Source of the DNA: Desmodus rotundus
Taxonomy: Eukaryota > Chordata > Mammalia > Chiroptera > Phyllostomidae
Direction: 5' to 3'
DNA: 64,000 bases
Assembly: GCF_022682495.2 (NCBI RefSeq)
Contig: NC_071399.1
Coordinates: forward strand, 4,321,342-4,385,341
The notes beneath the pieces were generated by a model. That model was given only the letters and a program-made list of their open reading frames with translations, was not told the origin of the DNA and ran no database searches. The translations under genes were made by a program, and so were the position numbers. Shown piece by piece: positions 33,913-45,756 of this stretch (within the stretch, counting starts at the first letter, position 1; the number at the start of each line of letters is the position of its first letter).

Positions 33913-34794
33913 TTCTCCAACTTAACCTTGAGAGTCTGTTCACATGGGCTGTTAATAGTTCTACGATCCAGTTGGGTGGGTAATGTGCCACTTCTCGGTG
34001 AAAAGGTACGCTCTTTTAGGGAACATCAGTTTGAGGAAAGAATGATTAATTTATATCAGGGTTGTAAACAAGAATCAGGAAGAAAAAGTCTCACAATAAA
34101 AGGAAGAGTAATGAATATCAGAATCAGAACAAAACAACCGGATCTAGTTTCAAATTGAGAAATCTTAAGTCAAGAATAGAGGCGGATGGAACCAAGAACA
34201 TGTTTCAAGGTCCCCAAACGTGGGAAATAGATCATGAAAACAGAGAAAAGTTCCTCCTCTATGGCTGTAAGTCACATGACATCACTTTAACTTGGCATCT
34301 CCACTCACGCTGCCATCTGGTTCCTGCAACATGGGCTGGAGAAAGAGCTTTAAAGTAGTCAACATTTATTAGAAAGGTCTTTAAAGTATATTCTTAAATT
34401 TAAACTTCATCGCCTTTCATGTAACGCTTGCTATCTCTGTTATTATCTACCTCACCTAAATTTTCTGGAAGTTACTTGGGAAATTAACAGGAAGATGTTG
34501 AATATGTCAATAATTTTTTAGAGCACATGTTAAAATGCAGCGGAGGGCAGTAACAGATTTTTATGGGAGATAGTAGTTAGCTTTCCCTTATTGCCTGTCA
34601 TTATTTTTTCATGCACAAGAAAAATGTTTAGGGAGTGCAGATGATATCCTTTGTCCCCACAGCTTAACACCCACCTCTAAAACCAGCATATCTCAAGTCC
34701 AGGGGGTGGCAAAATGAAAAGGAGGCTAGAGCCCCAAAATCCACTCACTTATCCGTACATGACACTTTATAAACCAGCTTGAGGAATGTGGTTT
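33913..34794. other. Unassigned sequence
   Basis: No gene or repeat I can name. The frames at 33871-34158 and 34155-34358 are short, charged and without any motif. Confidence 0.4.
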
Positions 34795-34985
34795 TATGTG
34801 GTCCAGAGGTTAGTCGTGCGGTCCTTGCAGACAGAAAGCCTGGCGTTTGAGAGGTGCTCTGTCACCTCTGCGCCTTTATACAAGTGATTCCAAGCTTTAC
34901 TGGCAAGTGGGAAAAATGCTAACATTGCCTTTATAGGGTTACTGTGGGCATGAAGCATGTTAAAGAAAGTACAGTTTGTAGAAGT
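34795..34985 (+). repeat. MIR SINE
   Basis: The order of phrases follows MIR over most of its length: tggtccagaggttagtcgtg (34799 onward), cagacagaaagcctggcgtt, tctgtcacctctgcgccttt, tacaagtgattccaagcttt, and the 3' end gggttactgtgggcatgaag, where the consensus has gggttgttgtgaggattaaa. Confidence 0.7.
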
Positions 34986-35089
34986 GCATGGAGAAGGTAC
35001 ACCAGAAGCTCTTCTTACATACCTATTACTGTAATATCCTAGTAATCTGGAAACCTGACTCTTTCATCATCTAAAATGCTTGCTTTCCT

Positions 35090-35550
35090 GACGCAGATCT
35101 CTGCCCGCAAGATCTGCTGTTGAGGTTTCAGTATTCCAATACACATACACATGGACTACAGACGTCCTGTGGGGGAAAAGGGACGGCAAGGCCACTCTCT
35201 CAAGAGGAGAGCACCTCTCAGCGCCTCGGCCACTCCCTCAAGGGGGGAGGGCCAAGAGCCTTGGGGTGACCAGCCTTTATAGGTTTTTGAGGCCCTTAAC
35301 ATCAAAGGTCCTCCTTACTATGCAAAGGTTTGTTTTGGGTGGTTATCTTTGCAGACACAGGAGAGGAAGTCACTGAATACATCAAAGGAGTACATTTGCA
35401 ATGTAAATGGTTGAAAGGGCTATGTCCCATACCTGGAGGGTCTAGCCCAGATTCTGGGAAGATAAAGATAACTCAGTAAACATTTGCTTCCTCAATTCAG
35501 GGTGAGGGAGTTTTTTAGCAAGAGCAAGTCTCATAGCAGTCTAAGTACAA
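35090..35550 (-). mobile_element. Candidate ERV solo LTR, minus strand
   Basis: On the minus strand there is a TATA box in a promoter-like setting (cctataaaggctgg, complement of about 35270-35284), preceded by a long stretch that ends near 35549 in tgtacttag and followed by a GC-rich region that ends in about 35170 (ccccaca) or 35091 (gcgtca). TG at one end and CA at the other fit retroviral LTR ends, but no target duplication is evident and no internal region adjoins. Two similar 22-base units (35190-35211 and 35228-35249) lie in the part after the TATA box. The family is unidentified and the limits are uncertain. Confidence 0.4.
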
Positions 35551-35639
35551 TGCAGGCCTGATTTCCCACTGGAGAACTTATCCATGGACGTGGGTCCTGC
35601 CCGCCAACCTCGCTCCCCACTGTTTTCCAAGTGGGGGCT

Positions 35640-36020
35640 GAGCCACATTTCCCACGCTTGGAACGGTTCCCCACACTTTCCCACAGTCTACCAGGCAAAG
35701 CCACAATCTTTGGCATGCCACTGAAGGCCCTTTCTAGTCTGGCCCAGACTTCCCTTTCCATCCTCACCTTGCAAGCCCCAAGGGTGTGTGTGTACAAACA
35801 TCACAGCCTTTCTGATAGAGCAGCATAGCACTGTTCGCTGGTTCTCAGGGCCTCGTGTCTAGAGCCAGGGTCTGTTCGGTACAGGCTTGCTTTGCCCAGA
35901 GGGCCTTCTGAATTATTTCGACCTTACTTCCCACTCTGCACACATTAAGGTCCAGCTGCTTCTCACCTCCTATTGGAAAGAAACCCTGCCCAGTTCCTTC
36001 CGTCATAATTAATTAGTGTC
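35640..36020 (+). repeat. L2 LINE 3' part
   Basis: A long run of L2 3'-end phrases occurs in the right order: ccacaatctttggcatgcca (35701), actgaaggccctttctagtc then tggcccagacttcc, ctcaccttgcaagcccc, and tctcagggcctcgtgtctag. This is the best preserved L2 piece in the window. The frame at 35631-35828 lies inside it and is not a gene. Confidence 0.72.
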
Positions 36021-36452
36021 TCCTGTGTGTTCTTAAATTAAAAATATATTTATTTTTTAAAACATATATTTTATATTTACAAACTTATAAAAGGATCCAT
36101 GGACAAAGCCAAAGGGGGGTAGGATTGAAGGTGGGAGGTGGGGGTGGGTGGGGTAGGGGAAAGTGGTGGCGGGAAAATGGAGACAACTATACTGTTCAAA
36201 GAATAAAATTTAGAAAAAATTTTTTTTTGTTTCATTGCTTTAACCAGCACTATAATTATCTTTGGATGTGCATATCTCTGCCACAAAACTGTAAATTCCT
36301 CATTAACTTGAGAGATTTCGAGCTCCCATGTCCTGTGTTTATCAGCTTCTAGGACATGATAAGCATTCAAGAATGTTTTCCAGGAAAAAATGCACGATTA
36401 TTAAGAAAACAATCAGAGATGTTCACATAGCTTCACAAAACTTTACTGAACA

Positions 36453-37063
36453 GTATGGGCTGGATGTTTGTGTCTCCTGCAAGTTCAGGTGCTGAAGCTC
36501 ATCTCCTAATACGATTTGGAGTCGGGGCTTCAGAAGGTCATTAGGTTTAGATGAGGTCATGGTAGTGAGGTTCACGAATGGGATTAGTGCCTTTGTAAGA
36601 AGAGGCTGGTGTGGTTCAGTGGAGTGAGTGCCGGCCTGTGAACCGAAAGGTCTCAGGTTTGATTCCCAGCCAGGTTTCACGGCTGGGGTGCGGGCCAGGT
36701 CCCTGGTTGGTGACTGCAGTGTGGGAAGCAAATGATGGATGTTTCTCTTACACATCGATGTTTCCTCTCACTCTTTCTCCCTTCTTTCCCCTCTCTCTAC
36801 AAATAAATGAATAATTAATTAATTTTTAAAAATCTTTAAGAAAGAAGAAGAAGACAGAGATCCACCCACACTCACCAAGAAAAGTACACAGTGAGCACAC
36901 AGTGAGGGCTGATTATCTCTAAGTGGGACCTCACACTAGGAACTGAACCTGCTGGCAACCTTGAACTTGGACTTGCCAGCTGCCAGGCCTGGGAGAAATA
37001 AATGTCTGCTGTTTAAGCCAGCCAGCCCATAGCATTTTCTTACAGCTCGAGTAGACTAAGACA
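36453..37063 (+). mobile_element. MLT1 (MaLR) LTR, plus strand, interrupted by a VES SINE
   Basis: The 5' part (tgggctggatgtttgtgtct at 36457-36476, then aggtcattaggtttagatga and gggattagtgcctttgtaag) and the 3' part (ggaactgaacctgctggcaa, cctgggagaaataaatgtct, gctgtttaagcc, and the end gagtagactaagacaa) reproduce MLT1 in full order. The VES at 36604-36855 sits between them, so the LTR is older than the SINE. There is no internal MaLR sequence beside it: this is a solo LTR. Frames here (36423-36755, 36931-37155) are shadows. Confidence 0.88.
36604..36855 (+). mobile_element. VES-type tRNA-derived SINE, inserted in MLT1
   Basis: The start is ggctggtgtggttcagtgg, with the A box at 36612-36622 (tggttcagtgg) and the B box at 36656-36666 (ggtttgattcc). 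The body has gcgggccaggtccctggttg and the tail runs through cctctctctacaaataaatg to an A/T-rich end. The repeated aagaag at both borders may be the target duplication. Divergence from the copy at 32230 (for example ttcagt against ctcagt in the A box) shows that they are separate insertions. Confidence 0.92.
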
Positions 37064-39539
37064 AGCATGTTATTCAGTGTTTCAATATTATACAGTGATA
37101 TATCACTTTCTAGGGAAGTTGGTCTGTTATGGGACTGGGATCTTGAATAGAGCATATCACTGTTCTAAAATTAGAAGCTTTCACAGAGTGAATATAGACA
37201 AAATAATCCAGTGGTGAAGACAGGCTGAGGGAGATAGGGGAAATCTAGTTTATAATGTAGTGGGTAGTTAATAAATATCCATAATTGAGTTGCAGTGAAT
37301 GGAGGCAGCCCGCAAGGTCTGTTCTCCACCAGATTCTGACACTGGTGTGTCTTACTTTTTCGGAAGTGTCGTTGCACTGAATTCCCATGTCTCCTGGTCT
37401 GTGGGAAAATGCAGGGTTCACTCCGTCAGGGTGACCTCGCACCCTTGCACATTTCCGTGGTGGTTCCAGCCGTGCAATTCTGTTCATCTAGCATTCTAGT
37501 CAAGTGTCCATTAATTCTGGATTCAGAGCATTTGCGGAGGCTATCGCTTCCAAATAAAATTGATGATTAGCCTTTAAATGAAGAAGAGAGGCATATCTGC
37601 ATTTTTCAAGGCAGCTGGACATATGTACATGTATTTGACCACAGATTTTGACCCAAATATTTCATAATATCATTGCATTTTAAGCAATTAACTTTTCACA
37701 TATTCATGTATTCATGCATTATTCAGGTCATTTACTTTAATTAAAATAATACAGCACCTTCAAATGATTAATAATTGGGTGTTTCACAAAGTAAATTTTA
37801 CTTTGTTAAAAATAATCAGAATTCCAGTAGTAGAAGTTTAATCTATTTCTGCATGAAGTTGCATAAAGTTATTGTCACGAATCAATAAAAATACATCCTT
37901 CCAGGACTTGAGACTTGCGTATTTTATGTCATTGTGAAATGAATAGCACAATGGGCATGTTTTGACCCCAACGAACGATTTAGTGAAATCTCCGTCGTAG
38001 TTCAAGATGGGGCTAAAGTGGACCTATTGTCTTGTTTCCATGTTTGGAAAAATAGAATAAAGTACCAGTTTCCTCCAAGTAGATACTCTGATGCCTCTCC
38101 CAACCCCCACGTGTAATCTGTGCCTTTACTTCCTATGCATCACTTCATAAATTAGCATTTGTATTTATGTCTGTTTCCCAGCTTCCCTTTCTCTCATGAA
38201 AACCATCCCAGTGTATAATATGCCCCCCTCAATTCCTGCTCTCTGATGGGATACCCGTGTGTTTCCAGGAAAAACACAACAATAACTTCATATTTATTGC
38301 GGAAATGACAATGGAGGCATGAAATGCATCTAACCCTGCATCCAAATAATCCCAGATGAGCATCATTTTTATGCTTAATAAGTAGCTCTATTCACTGTGT
38401 CTTGTTTGGTATGTTTCATAGTTTTCCCCGCGTGGCGGTCTTGTAATAACTTTTGGCTCTAAAGTATGCTGTTGTTTGATTTGAATAAGACATCATCTTG
38501 TAGTAAAACTGAACAGATGCGATGTAAAGCGATGATATATCTTAGAGATCCCCATAAACTTCCGTTCCTATTTCTCAGGAATGAGCAGGAATAAAATCCA
38601 CTGCGATTGTACGTAGAATAATCTGTTTCTAAGTTTTTTATGTGCTGACACTGCCACCTCCCCCCATTTCACAGCAAGCCTTTTCTGTGGTAGGCAAGCC
38701 TCCAGGAAAAGAAGAACAAAAGTCTCTTGTGGGTTGATTTCTGTACATAATTCTTTAAGAATCTCATATTGACCATAACAGACTCAGCAGATTCCACTGG
38801 CTGAGAGTCAAAAAATTAACACCAGTTTTCCCTGTAGAAGAGACATTAATGCACCTTTTTTTGTTCAGTGAGCTACTTTAGCGTATGGAATATGAAGTTC
38901 CCCTCAGTGATTATGTCTCTGAAAGTGTCAGAGAAAGATCCTCGCAGACAGAGCCAGTGGGGCCCAAATTCTGGAGACAAGAGAGGAGGAAGGGTGAGCT
39001 TCACATTCATCTCTACATTTTCTCTCAAGCTTTTGCCAAGGCGATGACGGGTGAGGAGGCAGAGCCGAAAGCGAAGGTCTGGAGCTCACAGAGAGGCATT
39101 GTGTTGGGGAGACACAGGGCTCTCCAAGAACTGGACTTGAGAGGGAAAAAATGACCGCGGAGAGGTGAGTGAGAGCCTGCATGGGGTGAGTACCAAGGCT
39201 TAGACCCCTTCCTAAGCCCAGTGGCCGGCAGGAAGCTATCCCCACGCACCAAGCAGCAGGCTAGAGTTTGAGATCTAGAGAACTGAGCACCCATTTCAGC
39301 AGAGTTACAGCTCCAGGGAAAATGACGCAGGGCTGCAGAGATCAACAAAGTGGATGACCCCAAAGGACAGTCTGGGATCTTCAGTTAAGATCCCAGAAAG
39401 CGTGTGCCTAAGAGCAAGGTCTGTGGCTGAGGGGTGAGACTCACCAAAGACCGTCCAACATTCACCGAGTCCCAAACCCTTCCTGGACCAGATCCGGGTG
39501 CTCGGCCAAAACAAGACGTCTCTGTGAAGATTAACCCTC
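37064..39539. other. Unassigned sequence
   Basis: Mostly AT-rich, no gene, no repeat I can name. 38930-39530 is more GC-rich and may be the 5' untranslated part of the LINE-1/HAL1 copy that follows, but I cannot align it. Overlapping frames on both strands at 38885-39514 show no domain. Confidence 0.4.
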
Positions 39540-40265
39540 TTTTAAGGAAGACCATCAGCTAGAATGTCTACAGTTTTTGTAATTAAAAATGACCAGACAT
39601 GTGTATAAAATGCATGAATACAAGACCAAAATACAGATGATAAAGGTATATCCATAGTTGATCTAGATGTTAACATAATCATGATTATTATGCTAAAAAA
39701 AGAGAGAGATGGAGACTTACCAGAGACCTTGACTATTTAAGAAAGTCAACTTAAACTTTTAGAACCAAAGAAATACAATAACTGAATAGACGAATTAAAG
39801 AGATAGCTTTCTTAACATATAAAATGTGGCAGAAGAAAAAATTAGAAAACTAAAAAGAAAAATAGTTTAAACACATACAGATATAGGATGGGAAATTCAG
39901 AAAAGAGTAAAAAAGATAGAGGGAACGTACTGGAAAAAATCTAAGATGTGCATAATTTGAGTCTGAGAGCAAGGGGAGAATAAAACAAGCAATATGTGAA
40001 ATACCATTGTCTGAGAATTTCCCAGCACTGGAAAGACATCAACATACAATTCAAGAAGCTTTATGGACCCAAATCAGAAAAAAAAAAAAAAACCAAAGAA
40101 AATCACACCTAAGTGGCTCATCTAAAACTGCTGAACAAAGATAAAGATAAAAATCTTCAAAGCAGCCCGAGTAAAGAGTACATTTTCTTCAACAGAGAAA
40201 ACCTAAGGGTAATAGCCTGTTTTTCAATAAAAACATAACACCAAGAAGAAAAAGAAATTAAGTGA
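39540..40265 (+). mobile_element. LINE-1/HAL1 ORF1 fragment, plus strand
   Basis: On the plus strand, 40000-40230 follows the 3' half of L1-type ORF1: tgtctgagaatttcccagca (40010), actggaaagacatcaacata then caattcaagaagctttatgg, aatcacacctaagtggctca, tctaaaactgctgaac and aatcttcaaagcagccc. ORF1 encodes an RNA-binding chaperone. The frame is broken by a 15-base A run (40078-40092) and by stops. It ends abruptly at about 40265 against an oppositely oriented L1. Confidence 0.7.
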
Positions 40266-41585
40266 CATTTTATTTTTTCCAGGTTCACTGAGCTATGACT
40301 GATTTATAACATACAACAACTTTAAGGTGTACATAGTGATTATTTGACATGTGTATGTATTTAAAAATTACAACCTCAATAATGTTAGTCAACACGTGCA
40401 TCCGCTCACATAGTCACCCTGTGTGTGTGTGCGCGCTTTTCAGATTTACTCTCGTAACAACTTTCAAGCACACAACACAGTAATTTTACCCACAGTTACC
40501 ACGCAGTAAGCTAGATGCCCAGGACTTACTCATCTTCTAACCGAGAGTTTGTTCTCTTGGGCTACCTTCACCCCCACCGCACCCAGCTCACCCCTAGAAA
40601 ACTCCAGTCTACTCTCGTTCTATGAGTTCAGTGTTTTTAGATTTCATACACAGGTGAGATCAGACAGTGTTTGTTATGGAGTCCTCAAGGTCCATCCATG
40701 TGGTCACAAATGGCAGGACTTCCTTTTTTATGGCGGAATCTGCATCTAATCTATAGCTACAGCTACATCCATACCCGTATCTGTATCTATCTGCTTCATC
40801 CCTCACATCTTCTTCACCCAGGCCTCCGTCCCTGGTCTCTGGTTGTTTGCGCGTCTCGGATATTGTAAATAACACTGCAGCAAACAGATGTGCTGACGTC
40901 ATTTGGAGAGAAGGGTTTTGTTCGTTTGGATACATACTCGGAAGTAAGATTTCTGGATTATATGGTAGTTCTACCGTTAATTCTTTTTAAAAACTTCATC
41001 TTTTCTAGAGTGGCTCTGTTGATTTACATTCCCACCTACAGCACAAAAGGGTTCTCTTTTCTTCTCATCCTTGCCCGAATCTGCTATCTCTTGTCTTTTG
41101 ACAATCTCCATTCTAACAGGTGCGAGGTGCTCACCTGTGGCTTTGATCTGCGTCCCCCTGATGACTAGCGATGGGAGTATCTTTTCATGGATGCGTTGGC
41201 CATTTGTATATTTCTTTGGAGATGTGTTTATTGAAGTCATTTGGTTAGTTTTAAATTAGAATTTTAAAATGAGTGGTATGAGTTCCTTGTCTGTTTTGTA
41301 TATACAACACTTACCCAATATATAATTTGCAAGTATTTTTCTCCCGTTCTATATAAGTTGCCTTTTTATTTTGTTGATTGCCTCTTCGCTGTGCAGAAGC
41401 TTTTTCAGTTTGATATTGTCCAACATCAAATGTTTCTTTTTGCCTTTGTTGCCTGTGCTTTTGGTGTTGTAGCCAAAAACTTATTGCCAAAACCACCATC
41501 AAGGAACTTTTTCCCTATATTTTCTTCTAGGAGTTTTATGGCTTCAGGTTTTATGGTTAAGTCTTTCTCAGTTTTGAGTTAACTT
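40266..41585 (-). mobile_element. LINE-1 (L1MA/MB-like), minus strand, 3'UTR and ORF2 end
   Basis: Read on the minus strand: ORF2 C-terminal sequence at 41170-41585 (gccattgccaagcc-type text, on the plus strand as aacttattgccaaaaccacc at 41489 and ttctaggagttttatggctt at 41526), then the 3' untranslated region to 40266, where ttttattttttcc is the remains of the poly-A tail. Further phrases are tgcagaagctttttcagttt at 41393 and tttatggcggaatctgcatc at 40726. All frames are broken. It is better preserved than the copies at 4.7-8.3 kb. Confidence 0.85.
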
Positions 41586-44500
41586 TTCAGAGAGGCATCA
41601 GATAGAGTTGCGGTTCCCTTCTGAGACAGTCGAAGGGAACATTCTTGCGGATTCTTGAGGAGCAGCCAGCTTTCCTGGGGCCTTTATGCCCCCGGATCTG
41701 CTTCCTGAAACCTCTTCTTCACCGGGGCTTACATTTAGTGGCAATTTCTTTATATTTGTTCTCCTTTCCCTCCCCTGCCACCGCCTCCTACCCCAAACTC
41801 TCACAAAGTGTATGGAAACTCTAATTTACATCTGAGATCACTTTATTCTCAGGATAATTAGGGTGGCCTTATTTTTATCAATAAGTCCATGTTGTTATCA
41901 AAACCCCAATAAACCAAATTTTCACTAGAAGGTCTTAAGAACCAATGCATGAAAGTCTAAATTATTGTTATTTGGGGTGGGGGTAAAGAGATTTTATAGA
42001 TTGAGATAGCTCAAGATTTCTCACTACCTACATGCAATACATAAAACATATTTTACATGTTTTATTTTACACATCTGCTTATATGTGTGGCTTGATGATT
42101 TTCCTTATAAATCCTTACAGTAAGAGTGCTTGTCCTATATCTGATATTTCTAAGAATGCTTACCTTAGTAAAGACAGCGGGAATCAAAGCATAAAGCACA
42201 CCCTTTCCTTATATTCCTTCTTAATCTAATGATGTAAACTGTGTTTTTACCCCATGTTCCAGGTGAATGTAGTGAGCCAGTGCATCTTCACTTTGTTTTG
42301 CATTTCGCTGCAGTATAGTAATAAGCCTCCAACAATAAGAACGATAAACATGATTCACTTGACGTTTCATGAGCAAAAGGCAGTAATTAAGCATAATTTT
42401 ACTTTAAGTTATCAGAACCTCAGCTACTGTTTTATCTGCATGGGCCTGTCTATGTGAAGGAATAATCTTCAATATGGGCTCTTGTACCACTTCCTTAAAC
42501 AGAAGGAAGACAAATTCAACAGGACTAAGATTCTATTAAAATCGTGCCGGTGTGTGTGCAGAAGATCGATCAGGACACACTGTGGTTATCAGGAGAATCT
42601 GTCCCTACCCAGTAAATAACCACTAATACCAGCGGAATAAATGGCTTCGACTTTATGTATGCAGGTCATTGCTGTTATAACATTCATACTGTATTTTACG
42701 TTGGTGTATATTTTGAGATAAAAAATAATTCTAAAATCATCCTTCCCTAAATGCTCCTATGAAATGCCCCATCATCATTCTTATGTGTATCCTTGTGCTG
42801 CAAACTAAATAAATCTACTTTTTTTTTGGCCACAACTCTGTTCTTTGTGGTCTTCACTGGGTGGCTTCTATCATCAGTTAACAGAGGGAAAACTAGTACA
42901 AGTATAGAATTGTTAGGAAATAGAAATAAATGAACTCCAACACTGCAATTTCAAATTTTTATTAAAATGGCCAGAAAATCCTGTACGAACGTATTTAAAA
43001 TATTTTCATCTTTACTGCTTACAAGTATCCTATTCTCTAGAATAAAGATAGAGGTAAAATGGTATACTTTTGTAACAATTTTTTTTTCTATAAAATTCTT
43101 TTAGATTTCCAGACACTCTAACTTCTCTGGCACTACCTGCAATAATGCTGCCTGATAGCCAAGACACTTAATGTCTTTGAGTGATGCTCGGAAATATTAA
43201 AACAATGATTAGCTTCAGGCTAACTAAGGCAGCACAATTACACGAGTTATCTGATGTTGAAAATGTATGTCATTTAGGCCATCATGATTATACATAAAGT
43301 GATAAAGGCTAATCTACATTTTCAAAACCAGGTTTACCTTTCCTCTTAGGGAAGCACATCAGCGCGCACTAAAACTCAGGTGCAATTAGAGTTACTGAAC
43401 AGATCGCAACTGAGTAATTGCAGTCCTAGCTTCGTCCATTATTGTTATGGTTATTGCATGTTATTAAACGGTCTTACCGAAAATTTAACTGCATTTTACC
43501 CTAAACAAGTAATAATGAACTAGACAGAGTTAATAATCAAGCCATTTAAAAATATTTAAAACAGAAGCTCTGATGTATAAAGAACACCGGTTTTAGGAAG
43601 ATTGGGGAGGCATAGGTGGAGAATTGTATGGAGTAATGTTCAACTAGAAGGACTAATTTTTCTTCATCCTTTGGGCTCCATCTGATACACCAAAAAAAAT
43701 CTATTTCGTTTTATGAATGATCATGTTTTCCACTTCATTTCCCCAAAACAAACACAACTAACTTCAATATCAACGTGTGCAAATGCCCCATTTCCAATAG
43801 GATTATTATTTATATTTTAATCTTATCAGTCTATGTAGTTCAAGAAAATAAATCAAATCAAGGAATGAAAATTTCAACAAGCATCTCCCCTTAGGGTTCT
43901 CAGCATAACACGCACCAAGGAGAGCACCGCTCCACCCGCTAGGTAGCTGCTGGGAGGATCTCTGTGCGTGGATTCTATGGGGAGGGGGACAAAGCCCTTT
44001 GTTTGGCGGGTCTGTTGAGTCGCATTGTGTTCCTCTGACAGCTCTCTCTCTGGGACTGAAACTAAAGGGGGGCACATTTAAAACAAAGAGGTCCGATCTC
44101 TTCTGTTTTTCGAAGATCAGGTGAGAATAGGACTCGGTCACTGCACCTCGGAAATCTCGCTGCAAAAGTCTGGGTAAAACAGGTGGTAAGTTGTGTGTTC
44201 CTATGTATGTACAGTATTTATTATGGCTCAGATTCTCATGTTGTGCTGTTGTATGCAATGCAAACAGTTGAAGTATGATTTTGAGTCATGTGATTAATTG
44301 AAGTGATTAATTTTGGCATGTTAAACTGGGCAGCCCATCAGAAAAGAGCTATAAAGAACTATATCTGTGTTCACTAATGAATTGTACAACAGTTTGGTCA
44401 ACTGTGAGATAAAATTCCTTTTCTTAAGAAGTAGTTGCTGATTATACATATAATAAATATTAATTTTAGAAAATTTTATAAAGCTCCATAGGGAAAAAAA

Positions 44501-44750
44501 TAACAACCAAAGATTAGTCATGATTCCACCATCCATAATTAACTCTTTTTAACATTTCATGAAAAGGCAATATTATGTACTTATAGATACACTTTAAAAT
44601 CTAAATTACAATCATAAAGACAATGTACACTGTAATGGTATATTACATTTTGTCACGTATTATATTTGACAGCAGCATTCTCCCCATGTCCTAAGTATTC
44701 TTGAGTACATTGAAAAGTTAATTTAACTCATCAGGAAAGCACGTGGGTGA
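41586..44750. other. Repeat-poor, mostly AT-rich block
   Basis: No gene. I recognise no interspersed repeat over 3.1 kb. 43140-43520 looks like candidate conserved noncoding DNA (dense TAAT and attgttatgg-type motifs). The 150-codon minus-strand frame at 43806-44258 shows no domain, no signal peptide and no similarity that I know. A short inverted repeat lies at 41613-41640. Confidence 0.45.
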
Positions 44751-44865
44751 GATTCTTTTTTTTTTTTTTAATTTTTATTGTTATTCAATTACAGCTGTAT
44801 GCGCTTTCTCCCCATCCCTCCACCCTGCCCCAGCTAAACCCACCTCCTTCCCCCACCTGATTCTT
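44751..44865 (-). mobile_element. Short LINE-1 insertion with target duplication
   Basis: A poly-T run (about 44756-44769) is followed by ttattgttattcaattacag (44777-44796) and ccccatccctccaccctgcc, the reverse complement of the bat L1 3' end. The 7-base sequence gattctt occurs at both edges (44751-44757 and 44859-44865), as expected for a target-site duplication. The inserted part is only about 101 bp, so it is strongly 5'-truncated. The clean tail and exact duplication suggest a fairly young insertion. Confidence 0.87.
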
Positions 44866-45384
44866 AACTAGCAACACCTCATTGTTCTCCAGAGTTGACC
44901 TGGAGCACGTCTGAGGGAGAAATAAGCAAGCCAGTTCTTTTCTGCCATTGCCCCCGGGTCCTGTGTTAAGCAGGCACGAAGCAGACTCTCTTCCACCTTC
45001 AGAAGTCGCGTTCTCCTCTGGTCCCCTTCCCTCTTTCCCTTTCTGCTTCTTCTCTTTAGGCAGCAAGGCCGCTACACAGTGTGGACAACTGCTGTCCTCA
45101 ACTCTTCTCCTGGAAGAAGCATCTAATTGTTTTCTCCTGAGGCAGAGAAATAAGAGCGAGAGGGACCTGGGGAGGAGGAAGGTCTGTCCTTTCATGGGGG
45201 ACGATGTTCACCTGCAACCTGAGCGGCAGCTGCCCTTGGGCTGGAGCACCATTTCTGGAGTCCTGTGGCGTCTGCAGGCCCTGTCCACCGTGTGCCCACC
45301 CTCTTGCAGCCCGGGCACACTGTGCAGCAAAAAGAAAGACTGGCTTAGGTGCCCCCCAAGCAAAGATGAGAGTCCTACCCTCGT
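44866..45384. other. Unassigned sequence
   Basis: Moderately GC-rich. The overlapping frames on both strands (44785-45195 minus, 44948-45427 plus) run into the neighbouring L1 and MIR pieces, so they are not genes. Confidence 0.45.
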
Positions 45385-45500
45385 GGCCTGCCAGCTGTGT
45401 GACTTTGGCCCAATGATTTCCATTTGATTCCTTTCAATGTATTTGTTGGTAAATGAGAAACATCTGTGTGAGTGAGACATGCGGCAGCATATATCAAGTA
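45385..45500 (+). repeat. MIR-like SINE fragment
   Basis: The phrase ctgccagctgtgtgactttg (45387-45406) matches the MIR core (in the consensus ctagctgtgtgaccttgggc). The rest is too decayed to follow with confidence. Confidence 0.5.
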
Positions 45501-45756
45501 CCTAAGGCAGTGGTTGGCCTAGGAAAAGAATGAAATAAATAGTAGGGAGGACTGAGCTGGGGGAATGAGAGCCACGCCTCATAATTGCATTCCACTTAAT
45601 TGCTCTTCCCTGTCGTTTATGTTTTGTGAGAAAACTTACACATCAAACAGGCTCCCCACTCCTCTCAGCTGGTGTATGAGTTACCCAAAGTCTCTCGTAT
45701 AATCCCTAAATTGATTTCAGGCGGAAAAATCACCCACAAATTGTAGCTGTGTGGTC

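Noticed and set aside
43806..44258. 150-codon minus-strand open reading frame
   Set aside because: Low-information composition, no recognisable family, no splice or promoter context that would make it a gene.
44948..45427. 159-codon plus-strand open reading frame
   Set aside because: It overlaps a 136-codon frame on the opposite strand and ends in MIR-like sequence. I see no domain.
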